A stretch of DNA of 64,000 bases from Mesostigma viride (taxonomy: Eukaryota > Streptophyta > Mesostigmatophyceae > Mesostigmatales > Mesostigmataceae): positions 1,104,397 to 1,168,396 of the forward strand of contig RPFO01000086.1 in the NCBI GenBank assembly GCA_009746045.1. Direction: 5' to 3'. Below are positions 54,781 to 64,000 of the stretch, one piece after another; within the stretch, counting starts at the first letter, position 1, and every line of letters begins with the position of its first letter. The position numbers were made by a program, and so were the translations under genes. Below the pieces are notes generated by a model. The model ran no database searches. It was not told where the DNA came from and saw only the letters and a program-made list of their open reading frames with translations.

Positions 54781-56324
54781 GGATGCACCCTCAACCTGAC
54801 AGTGCAGGGAGCAAATTAACTTCATCCAGAGTAATGGGGGGGTCACTCTTAGCCCCCTCCCTGGCGGACCCTAGCAAGCCCAGGGAAGGCAGAATCCGTC
54901 AGGTTGGGTTAAATTAATATACCCACCTCGGTTCACTTGCCAATGCCAAAGAGGGCAATATGACCCTGTTTGCATGGCAGAAATAACATGTTACCCTGCG
55001 TCGACCGCAGATCCAGGTGCTCCCCACTGGGCACCTACCCTGTTGAAGTGATTATCAAATAAATCACAACCTTGCTTGCAAGTGCGCCTTCACGCCAGGC
55101 TGCACTTCATGCAACAAAGGTATCAACCGTAACTCCTCTTGTTGTTGCTTATAGCATTCAGTCGTTCGCGACACTCGCGCCCGGGGCGACTGCTCACTGG
55201 TGAAGCCTTCGTTCCCAACACTCTCAGCAGCTGCCTTGAAGACCTTCATTGTCGATGGCGACAAATTCTGACAGCCGCTTGCGACATTTGTGCTCTCTCC
55301 CGCTCTTGACAGCGATACTCGTGCTCTTTCCAGATCGCTAGCGACATTCACAGTTGCCCGATCACTTCAGCACTCGCAGCCGCTCGCAATCAGCGCTTCA
55401 TTTGTCTTCAGCGATTCAGTTTGCTTGCTGCGACTTCGCTGCCGACCCGGCCACGCTTTCGCCTTCAAAATTGACCTTGCAAACAAGTCATTAACATGCA
55501 GCATTAATAATGCCAATGCATTAATTAGCATGAGCTTGTTCTGCACAAGAGAATTTATACAGCATAAACCTTGGTATAATCATCATCGACATATATATGA
55601 CAAATATCCGACATGCCCTGCTAGCAATGCCAATGTTGTCGTAGTGACAACACTTAATTCCGCTGCATACGAAATTATATATAATTTTTTCGTATCAATG
55701 CTTCCATCGCAACTGCGCACATGCAGCAGCCAACATAAAATATTGCACTAATTGCGCAATTCTGGCACGAAACAAACTTCGTATTACATTCGCAGAAGCG
55801 CAACAAATCCGGACCGGACCAGGCCCCACCGACTCCATATTCGTAACTACGTTTTTCGTATAGCATACGACGTAATTACTACAACATATTTTCACGAAAC
55901 CAAAACCCAGTTTCGCAGCACGAAATCCCGGCCCTAAAACAATAAAATCCAAAGCTTTTATTGCGAAGTCCGTGCACATAAAACAGGCCAGTAACGGAAT
56001 ACAAAAGTCCGCTACAACATTCCCGTAAAATTCAGATCATAAAACTGAAATCCACTGCACGCGCAACTTAACGTTCATATATGGCGCATCCTGCTGCAGG
56101 CCGATTCGTACGTAGATGCTTGCCGACGACCTTCGAGATAAGAAATTCGACAACTGCTCCGCTGACGTTGAAATCGAGGCTTGACGAAGGATCCACCGCG
56201 CCTCAAGAGATGGTTCACGATATTCACGTCGCGTGTTTCCCATATAATGGAAAAACACCGCAAAATTTGACGACACCAGAAATCAATGCCGTAATCAGTA
56301 GATTACGAACTCGCTTGTAATTCG
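54781..56324 (-). other. Copia-B2 leader with the empty LINE site
   Basis: Contains the 95-codon frame 55064-55351 and small frames at 55695-55979 and 56037-56276, matching those in B1. At 55588-55612 the sequence is continuous where B1 holds the 6-kb LINE. No Gag or knuckle is recognised. Confidence 0.65.
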
Positions 56325-56952
56325 AGTTAACGAAACTGTGGCTGAACTATGGTTCAGCCTGCACTGATTAATATCTACAGAGGAAGTAGTTATATTAATC
56401 AATAGGTTTACGTTGCTGGTTATGGCTACCAGCACAGAACGCACGAGGCACGTGAGAACCGTCGCCGAAGGTGCGCGGACACAGGTGCAGGGAAAGTGGT
56501 GCTACCAAGTGGCAGCGTCCTGCTCGTTATATACTAATTGTGACGCAGTCACATCCAGATGACTGATAGGACAGATCATCTCACAATATTGCTGTCCTTC
56601 ACTCTGGACCAGCAGATCTCGACTCGTTATCCATAAATAGTCACATCAGTGTCCTGTCGCACAAGTCCTGTCACTATTTGTTACGTCTAATCAATAGCAT
56701 TGAATAGACCGAAGTGTCGGAGACTAAATGTCCTATCGTACACTGTGACAAGACGTCGTATGCCACGCGTCACTTGAAGAACCACCGTAGAATCACCGAA
56801 TCCAAGTAGAATGTAGTAGAACAGTATCTTGCTCATATCTCGAGCAATACTCATCAGAATGAACCCGTTTCTGGATTCTAGTAACCGGAAGTAGAATCTC
56901 TACAAGCCAAGTAGCTTAGTAGAATAATATTGCTTGCCAGGCAATATTAACT
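56325..56952 (-). repeat. LTR shared by Copia-B2 and Copia-B3
   Basis: 628 bp. It is the 5' LTR of B2. Its other side abuts CCAGCCCTTTCTTCTC, the PPT complement of B3, so it also serves as the B3 3' LTR. It differs from 50057-50684 at a few bases only (for example CCGAAG versus CCGCAG near 56710). Confidence 0.92.
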
Positions 56953-57053
56953 CCAGCCCTTTCTTCTCTTTTAGAGCTTGGACGTAACAGCCATATTAAC
57001 TCCAGCCCTTTCTTTCTTTTAGAGCTGTTAGGCTTGGCAACACATATATAGAA

Positions 57054-59825
57054 CGCCGCTCCGGACGACCCGCTGGGCTTTAAACTGCACATGGTGACCC
57101 CCCGCCTGCTCCTCACCCCTCTCGGGCGTGGTGTGCGCGGCCTCCAGGGTGCGGTTATTGCCCGTTGCCGACGCTTTCTGCAGGGGGACTGGGAGGGGCT
57201 GTTTGGCGTGCCGCCCCCGCGCACGGCCCGGCTGTCGGGGGAGGTCAACTTCGAGCGGGTGGCCGCCGACGTCATCCGCCTCGTCCGCGAGGGGCAGCTC
57301 AGCCGGGCCATGACCCGCTTGGAAATGGCCAAGCTCGCCCCCGCCAATGCGGCTACCCTGGCGGCCTTGGAGGCTCTTCACCCTGCGGAGCCCGGATTCC
57401 AGCTGCCCGTGCCGGACCCCCTGCCGGCCCCCCTCCGGCTGGACCGCGACTGCTTCCTGGAGGTGATGCGTGAGGTCCCGCGGGCTTCCTCTACCGGGCC
57501 GTCGGGCTGGCGCTACGAGCACTTGGAGGTCCTGGTGGGGCATGGGGGCGAGGACATTCTCTTTGACACCCTCATTGACCTGGCGGCTGGTCGCGTTCCT
57601 CCCGCTGCGCGCGAGTGGTTAGCGGGCGCTCGCCTCCTCGCTCTGCTCAAGGGTGTCTTGCCCCCCCCGAGGGCAAGGTGCGCCCGATCGCCTGCGGTGA
57701 GGTGCTCCGCAAGCTCGTGGGCAAAGTGATCTGCCGCCAAAAGGCGCCCGAGCTCCGTGCCTTTTTCTGCCCGCCCCTCGCAGCGGGTGAGACCTCGGTG
57801 GCGGCCCAGCTGGGGGTGACGACTCCAGGCGGGGCGGATATCCTCATCCATTCGGTGCAGGCCTACCTCGAGGCCCACCCCACCCACGCTGTCGTCAAGG
57901 TCGACTGCCACAACGCGTTCAACAGTCTGTCCCGCGCCAGCATGTTTGCGGCCGTCATGGAGTCCTTCGAGGACTTGTACGCTTGGACAGCCGTGTGCTA
58001 CGGCCAGCCCGGCCAACTGGTTCACATCATGGAGGACGGCACTCGCGGCGGCCTGCTGTCGCGGTCGGGCACCCAGCAAGGGGACCCCCTGGGACCCCTG
58101 TACTTTGCCGCCCCCCTCCAGGGTTGCCTCCAAGCGGTCCATGCTGCCCACCCGGCGGTCGCTATTCAGGCCTACTTGGATGATATCTACCTGCTGGGCC
58201 CTGTGCCGGACACCACCGCGGCTCTGCTGGCACTGCAGACCGCGGTGGCCGACATCAACCTCCAGTTGACCCTTGCCAAGTGCGCGGTGTACTCGCCCCA
58301 AGGTGATTGCTCCGGCTTTCCGCCCCAGCTCTTGGGCCGGGACGAGCGCCTCCATGGGTTGGATGTCCTCGGCGTTCCGGTTGGCGACCCCGCGTTTGTC
58401 ATCGATGCTCTGCGGGCCGCCCTCGAGGCACGCACTGAGGTACTGCCCTTGATTGCGCGCCTTCATGATTCGCAGACCAAGGGTCTGCTTCTGTGGTTTT
58501 GCGCTCACCCTCGCGTCGTTCACTGGCTCCGGGGCGCTCTTCCGTCTCAGGTCCGGCTGGCCGCCGAGGGCCACGACGAACGCATCCAGTCGGCCTTGGC
58601 GCAGCTGGTCCCGGGCCCCGACCTCCCGCCACATGCTATTCGCATTGCCTCCCTGCCTGCACGGATGGGTGGCTGCGGTCTGACTCGTGCCGCCCGGCTG
58701 GCCCCAGCAGCCTTTTTGGGCTCCGTCGCTCAGTCGTGGGCGGAAAGCTGCCGGCTCCTGCCCCTTTTGGCAACGGCAGCGCCTGACCTCCTGGACCCCA
58801 GCAGCCCTTTGCCCTTCGTCACCGCCATCCAGGAGGCCTATGCTGAGATCCAGCAGGCCTGTTCTCCCGTCCGTGCCGCTCAGGCGGTACAGCGCCACCT
58901 CCCTCGCGGCACTCCCTCGGTCGCCTCCGTTCAATCTCCCGCCGCATTCCCTGCTCGCGTCATCGATAAACACCAGAAAACCTACGCGGGTATTCTGCAC
59001 ACGGCTGATTGGATTGCTCTTTTCGCGGACCTCAACGCCCAGGGACGTGCGTGGCTGTTCTCGCTTTCCTTGCGGAGTGTGGGCTCGGCGTACCTTCGTG
59101 CTCTTCCCATGGCCCCCCCATTCGCCTTGGCTCCCAGCCACTACTCGGTGGCGCTCCGGCACCAGCTATTTGCCCCGCAGCCTCTTGTTCCGGCCGGGCG
59201 GCCTTGTGGTAGCTGTGGGCAGCCGCTGGATCCCACGGGGACTCACTACCTTGCCTGCATGGGGGGCCAACAGAATCAGAATTGGTATTTGTATTTGCAC
59301 ACTGTCCTCCTGACGGTGGTGCTCGCCATGATTCGGTCGGTTTTCCCCCACGCGAACATCCGGTCCGAGGATGCGGATGGCGCTGCCTTCTATTCCCCCA
59401 ACCACCGGCCTGACATCGTGGTGCTGGACTTTGAGGGGGGTGGCCGGCATCTGCTTATTGACGTTTCGGTGGCGCGGCCCTTGGCTCTTAGCCACGTGGC
59501 TGGGGCCTCCCTCACGGCAGGTTACACGGCGGACCGGGCGGAGCGGACCAAGCTCCTGGCCTACGGCGACGTCGGGCACCATCGTGTGGTGCCCTTTGTC
59601 CTGGAGGAGTTTGGGGCCATGGGGCCCCTGACCTCCGCCTTCTTCAAGGAGTGTTGCCGGCTCCGGGAGGACCGGCTGGACCTGGAGGGCCAGCGGGCCC
59701 CATGGTCGGCGCGGACCTGGACGTCATATTGGCGTCAGCGCTTGTCGGTGGCGCTGACTCGGGCCATGGCGGACATCATGCTCCGCCGTACGCGGGCTGA
59801 TTTTGCGGTGCAGCAGGGCTATTAG
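57054..59825 (+). pseudogene. RT and restriction-like endonuclease of the truncated LINE
   Basis: RT motifs VVKVDCHNAFNSL, GTQQGDPLGP and YLDDIYLLG, then CCHC CGSCGQPLDPTGTHYLAC and nuclease RPDIVVLDFEGGGRHLLIDV, as in the long copy. The same C8 run (57661-57668) separates the RT start from its remainder. It has no promoter or start of its own, so it is dead on arrival as an element. Confidence 0.88.
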
Positions 59826-59965
59826 GTTCCTCCCGTTAGGCGTTTCCATTGGTCTTATCGTACTTCGTAGTATAGAGCTTTGACATGGCTCTGTATATAG
59901 GTTTATAGCTGGGCGTTTGCTTTGGTTTGAGTGATTTCACTCTGCTGTAAGTAATTATATTTTTA
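57054..59965 (+). mobile_element. 5'-truncated copy of the PHD/RING LINE
   Basis: Begins at the equivalent of 37287 and ends TTATATTTTTA with the same 3' end as the long copy. Flanked by the 12-bp duplication ACATATATAGAA (57042-57053, 59966-59977). Differences from the long copy are few: one R-to-T change near 59547 and a short ACTTCGT duplication in the 3' region near 59862. It lacks the PHD, RING and 5' monomers. Confidence 0.95.
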
Positions 59966-59977
59966 ACATATATAGAA

Positions 59978-60652
59978 ACAACATGCATAGCACTTGACAT
60001 CCCTCCCAGCTCTCTGTAGTCTCTGCTCGGGATTAATCAAGCACCAGATCACAACACATCTCAGCCATGACGAATTACAATGAATTCCCTATCCACTGGA
60101 AGTAGAAAGCCAAGTGTTTGGAGTAGCAGCTTGTGGCTAACCAGAATAATGACCAAAATGGAATCATCACCATAATGGCTCCTGATTGGAACCCCACAAG
60201 TTACCCACAAGACCTTATCAGGTAGACATTGATAGTTATCAGAACTGGCGCCCACCATGGACTGAGAAATAGCACATCACAAAATATATTAAGCACATGA
60301 CAAACTACCTTCCTCTGTCTGGGACAAAACTAGGGGGACCTGTCGCCACCTCACCAGCAAGGTTGATGGGTCAGCCAATCCGGGAAAATCCGCCTAAGCA
60401 GCCCCAGGGAATCGAACCCTGCCCTATAAAATCCCTTTGGTTGAGACAAACCTCAAACTGAGGACAAACCCCCAACCAACATCATGCTCCATGACTGAGC
60501 ATTACATAGAATACAGTATTATACACATATGTACACAGAGCATTACTGCCCTCAGAGCATCACAGCTCTCAGCATAACAGAGCCCAGCTCTATGTTAGCT
60601 CTTCTCACCCAATCAGTCACCAAACTCAAAGCTCCAACTGGAATTGCTCAAC
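59978..60652 (-). other. Copia-B3 3' untranslated region, remainder
   Basis: Matches 50795-51459 of B2 with a few substitutions. No supported gene. Confidence 0.7.
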
Positions 60653-63600
60653 TCACACAGAGGAGCTCATCAGCTTGTAAAGAAGCTTATATTGCTCAGC
60701 AGACTTGTGAGGCAACTTGGTCAAGGCATCAGCAGGATTCTCAGAACCTGGAAGATGTTGAATATCCACCAGACCTGCCAACTCCTTCAACAGGAGATAA
60801 TCCAGATCTCTGCTTCTGGCCAACTGCTTGTGCACAAACTGGACCATGCCCATGTTATCTGAAAGGATCAAGGTCTCCAGCTGAAGAGTATGAGGAGTCA
60901 CTGAAGCCATAGCTAGCAACAGCTCCTTGATGTACAAACTGGACTGAATCCCTTCACAAATGGCTCTGCACTCAGAGACATCTGAACTCACAGCAACCCT
61001 TCTTTGAAGACGACTGTACCAGGCCACAAGACTAGGCCTATGTTGCTGAAGCACAAACAAGCCAGCTGACCTGCCTCTGACCTTAGAAACTTGCCTGCTA
61101 TCCATGGAGCTATCAACATAGATATCCAAGGAAAATGGCAAAGACAAATCAATCCCAGCTAAAGTAATACCAGGAGACTTGTTAACATGTGCAATAATCT
61201 GGGAAGGCTCCTCCAGGATTAGCACATCATCAGGGGATCTGCTATGGACCATCATGTCAGGCCCACAAATGCTGCCATACCAGGCCAACTTGCCTTTCAG
61301 CTCAGGTGCAATGGATGACGTCATGACCTCTGGAACAGATTGAAGAATGGTACTCTTGTAGTCATTGCCCGCCTGCAGCTTAATCAGCCACTGACTCCCC
61401 TCCTGAACCAATGTAGCCTGCATTCCACAGAACGTGACAGCCTCTCCAGGCTTCTGCCACAATTCTTTTCCCAAAGGAAATGCATCATTAATGATGGGCA
61501 CAAACTGACTCAACCACTTAGTGGGAGCAATCAAGTGCAAGTCATCACCATGCAGGCTAGCATACACAGGTAAATCATGCCACCTACCCAGCAATAAACA
61601 TGGGTCCACAGATGACACCTTCAACCCACAGTGCTTAGTCAAGAAGTCTTCCAGGGTAAGCCTCCAAATGATGGGACTGGACCTGAGACCTTCTAGACCC
61701 TTCAGAATCAGCAGGTAGCTAGACTGGAGCTCTGCCTGCCAGGCTACAGGAACTGGCACATGAAATGGAGTTTCACAATGCCACACCTGCTGAGCCACAC
61801 TGGGATCACCCTTCAGAAATGCTCTCTTGAAATCTAGCAGAACTGAAGACACATCAGCACCCTGGTTCAGCATACCGACATACAGGCACAATAAAATACG
61901 CCATGTATCATGTAGCATCCCAGGTGTATACAACTCCTCGCCCAGAAGATCCCCAGTACCACGGTATTCATTAAGAACTGGACGCACATGGGGAACAGAC
62001 ACCCCCTCCACCTCCTTCCGCTTGATGACGAATCTGAGCTTCAACCGTGTACTGTATGGAGGAACTTCATTCACAGGCTGACAGCAGTCAAACTGCAACC
62101 ACTCCTCTAGGGCCTTGGCAAATGCTAGCCTCCAGGCCTCAAACATCAGAGGAGAACTCATTTCCTGGACAAGCTGATCATAGCTAAGAGGAGAATGAGC
62201 AGCCAGTGATCTCTTAGTAATACCAATACTGCTAGGATGAAGAGCAGCTGGCATCACAAGACTGGAAGCCACAGGAATCTGATCCTCAGGCCACTGCACA
62301 TTCCTGATCGCTTTCACAGAGAAAAATTTAAGATTCAGGGCCCTGAAGTTAGTCAGTGGAATGCTACCCCAACCCTTACGAATAAGGCTATGAGATACAA
62401 CCACAACTCCAGGGGTGCAAAGAAAATTCTGACCCAAGATGATAGGACCATCATAATCTTCCAGCACTAGGAAGGAAACATCTACACCCATAAATGGTAA
62501 GATGATTTCTCCTACCACTTTCATATGAACCCTGCCACTAAAGTCAGACACCCAGGAACAGCTAGACTCGCCAATCTGCCGCTGCCCTGTATGCTGAGAC
62601 CCCATGATGGAGACCTCTGCATTGGTATCTACTTCTAGTGCAGTGCACTCGGACTCCCCCAACTGGCTGAGCTTGGACACCCGAGGCTTTTGCTTGGCTT
62701 TTTGCATAGCCAGCACCACATCTTTCAGGCCCACACCTCTATGCTTAGTGAGGCTAGAGGGGACCACATCTGCCTGCTCTAAATCTGGAAAGTTAACCGG
62801 TCCAGGGGTCTGGCCAGGACTTACCCGGGGATTACTTCCAGCCGGAACGTGATGATCAGGGATGACGTCATGACCAACTGGCAAGGTTGTCACATCAGGA
62901 GTTACTGCCTCTGCTTCAGCACCCCTTAGACGTACATATGACCACGACAGACGGTGCACATTCTGGGGAGGATCCTCCATCTTCACCCAGCACTTGTGCC
63001 CAGCTAGTTCCACCCTGGTCACTACTCCAGGGTGCCAGCTACCACGCTTGCCTGCAAGCTTGGGCTCTTTCCACACAATTACCCTCTGGCCAACAACAGG
63101 TTTCAGAACACTCCAGCCCTTGTCTTTCTGCCTCAACTTGGCAAACTTGAACATAAGGCTATCTTTCCAGGCTTGCTCAACCTCAGTAGGGAGCTCCCGA
63201 AGATGCAATGATAATGGAGTCACAGGGACCTCTCCAACATACATGGGTGCCCTGACATTCAATCTGTCCTCAACTGACCTTAACCAGGCCGTCTTGATAA
63301 TAGCTGGAACCAATCTTGGAATCTTCTTCTCCGTCAGCAGAATAGTCTTGAGTTCTCTGATTGTCCTCTCCACCACGCCTTGACTGCCATGGGACTCCCT
63401 GTGTACAACAAATAACTCAGGGAGGTCTTCATGCCCCATGCAGCACTCAAATTCTAAATCACACTGCAGCTGGATCACTGGTTTCATTCTGGATCTGATA
63501 GCCTGGAGCCCAGCCACCAAACATGGCTTAGATTTGTCTTGCAACAGCTCCAGCACCTTGTACTTGGTGTATCTGTCAACACCAACCAACAAAATCAGTT

Positions 63601-63688
63601 TCCTGATTTCTTGGATATCACATTGTACATATCCAGGCTGCAACACAGGTTGTCTGACATGAGACTTCTTAGGCTTGGAGCAACCAGC
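60653..63688 (-). CDS. Copia-B3 Pol, intact: integrase, retropepsin-like, RT, RNase H
   Basis: Uninterrupted from GCT at 63688 (after TAG 63691-63689) to the stop at 60653, about 1010 codons. Order: KPKKSHVRQPV linker, integrase D, D, E (VQCDI, QCDLEFE, GVVERT), SH3-like tail, VDTNAEVSI and IILGQNFL (retropepsin-like), LLDFKRAFLKG and LHGDDLHLI (RT), VDSSMDS, SECR, SDN and NPADALTK (RNase H). It is the best reference for the Copia-B polyprotein because B1 has lost its N-terminal junction and B2 has a frameshift. The integrase zinc-binding HHCC is not in this frame, so an upstream exon or another frame must supply it if the enzyme is complete. Confidence 0.93.
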   Translation of the reverse strand, partial: AGCSKPKKSHVRQPVLQPGYVQCDIQEIRKLILLVGVDRYTKYKVLELLQDKSKPCLVAGLQAIRSRMKPVIQLQCDLEFECCMGHEDLPELFVVHRESHGSQGVVERTIRELKTILLTEKKIPRLVPAIIKTAWLRSVEDRLNVRAPMYVGEVPVTPLSLHLRELPTEVEQAWKDSLMFKFAKLRQKDKGWSVLKPVVGQRVIVWKEPKLAGKRGSWHPGVVTRVELAGHKCWVKMEDPPQNVHRLSWSYVRLRGAEAEAVTPDVTTLPVGHDVIPDHHVPAGSNPRVSPGQTPGPVNFPDLEQADVVPSSLTKHRGVGLKDVVLAMQKAKQKPRVSKLSQLGESECTALEVDTNAEVSIMGSQHTGQRQIGESSCSWVSDFSGRVHMKVVGEIILPFMGVDVSFLVLEDYDGPIILGQNFLCTPGVVVVSHSLIRKGWGSIPLTNFRALNLKFFSVKAIRNVQWPEDQIPVASSLVMPAALHPSSIGITKRSLAAHSPLSYDQLVQEMSSPLMFEAWRLAFAKALEEWLQFDCCQPVNEVPPYSTRLKLRFVIKRKEVEGVSVPHVRPVLNEYRGTGDLLGEELYTPGMLHDTWRILLCLYVGMLNQGADVSSVLLDFKRAFLKGDPSVAQQVWHCETPFHVPVPVAWQAELQSSYLLILKGLEGLRSSPIIWRLTLEDFLTKHCGLKVSSVDPCLLLGRWHDLPVYASLHGDDLHLIAPTKWLSQFVPIINDAFPLGKELWQKPGEAVTFCGMQATLVQEGSQWLIKLQAGNDYKSTILQSVPEVMTSSIAPELKGKLAWYGSICGPDMMVHSRSPDDVLILEEPSQIIAHVNKSPGITLAGIDLSLPFSLDIYVDSSMDSRQVSKVRGRSAGLFVLQQHRPSLVAWYSRLQRRVAVSSDVSECRAICEGIQSSLYIKELLLAMASVTPHTLQLETLILSDNMGMVQFVHKQLARSRDLDYLLLKELAGLVDIQHLPGSENPADALTKLPHKSAEQYKLLYKLMSSSV

Positions 63689-63716
63689 CTACAGGAACAA
63701 GCCTCAGCAACCTGCT

Positions 63717-63974
63717 TTACTGCTTAGGTGATGTGCTTTGATCAGCACTATCACTTACAACCATGCTCCCCATTGCATCATTCAGGCCATCAGCCTCATC
63801 CTCCTCCTCTAAAGGAGCCTCCTGCCCTAAGGCAGGACTTCCACGCTCCAACATTGAAGGAGTACGCAAACTACCTCCAAGAGCCATGTGGGAACGTTGT
63901 TGTCTTGTGGTAACTGCTTTCACCATGGTGACGTGGGAAGACCCAGTCACTACCCCATTGTGTTCTTCCTCCAT
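63717..63974 (-). CDS. Small acidic Copia-B ORF (B3)
   Basis: Same 85 codons as in B2. Its stop lies 26 bases before the TAG that opens pol. Function unknown. Confidence 0.4.
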   Translation of the reverse strand: MEEEHNGVVTGSSHVTMVKAVTTRQQRSHMALGGSLRTPSMLERGSPALGQEAPLEEEDEADGLNDAMGSMVVSDSADQSTSPKQ

Positions 63975-64000
63975 GGATGCACCCTCAACCTGACAGTGCA

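Larger units (their letters stand above)
50057..56952 (-). mobile_element. Copia-B2: inverted second copy, pol frameshifted
   Basis: LTRs at 50057-50684 and 56325-56952 (628 bp each), with a 5640-bp interior. Nearly identical to Copia-B1 without the LINE, element F and insert G. The right LTR is directly followed by the 3' interior of another copy (B3), so B2 and B3 share one LTR. The left junction with the satellite is GGCTCCCATGG. Confidence 0.93.
56953..64000 (-). mobile_element. Copia-B3: third copy, tandem with B2, runs off the window
   Basis: Its 3' region (56953-57053 and 59966-60652) is split by a LINE copy, followed by an intact pol. The 5' part continues past the window. Same orientation as B2. 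Confidence 0.9.

Overview
This is a eukaryotic repeat-rich locus. I find no bacterial gene organisation and no convincing host protein gene. Almost every base belongs to a satellite, a minisatellite or a transposable element. The species cannot be named from the sequence. A unicellular alga, perhaps of the green lineage, is my weak guess. The reasons are the mix of Copia elements, restriction-like-endonuclease LINEs and split-direct-repeat elements resembling PAT/Kangaroo, and a TGTAA motif about 15 nt before the 3' end of one LINE.

Left part (1-11.2 kb). 1-4178 (minus) is a two-ORF LINE: ORF1 with a zinc knuckle, and ORF2 with an EEP endonuclease and reverse transcriptase that runs off the window. 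4.8-7.1 kb (minus) is a decayed retroelement with a Gag-like ORF and an RT fragment. 7.25-8.88 kb is a 21-bp minisatellite that is open in many frames. 8.9-11.2 kb is non-coding.

Central and right part (11.2-64 kb). The underlying DNA is a 71-bp satellite. It survives as pieces at 11.2-13.6, 21.0-22.4, 25.3-25.75, 30.4-30.75 and 47.9-50.1 kb. Elements have inserted into it: Copia-A (13557-21041); a TIR element, here called D (22433-25342), with a LINE remnant inside; an LTR element without genes, LTR-C (25752-30411); Copia-B1 (30750-47938); and a minus-strand tandem of Copia-B2 and B3 sharing an LTR (50057 to the window end). Several of these carry further insertions. Two non-autonomous elements with split direct repeats sit in LTRs. 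A 6-kb LINE with PHD and RING fingers sits in Copia-B1, and a 5'-truncated copy of it sits in Copia-B3. A TTAG-flanked TIR element and a SINE-like insert also lie in Copia-B1. Other copies in the window preserve the uninserted sites, so many boundaries can be set to the base.

Most notable are: (1) the split-direct-repeat elements with a G-quadruplex spacer, a conserved junction and no target duplication; (2) a Copia lineage ordered integrase-protease-RT-RNase H, with DTN/DTQ in place of DTG and HGDD in place of YVDD; (3) a LINE combining PHD, RING, zinc fingers, RT and a restriction-like endonuclease behind 170-bp repeats, inserting at TA tracts; (4) repeated Copia insertion at one CCCATGG motif of the satellite.
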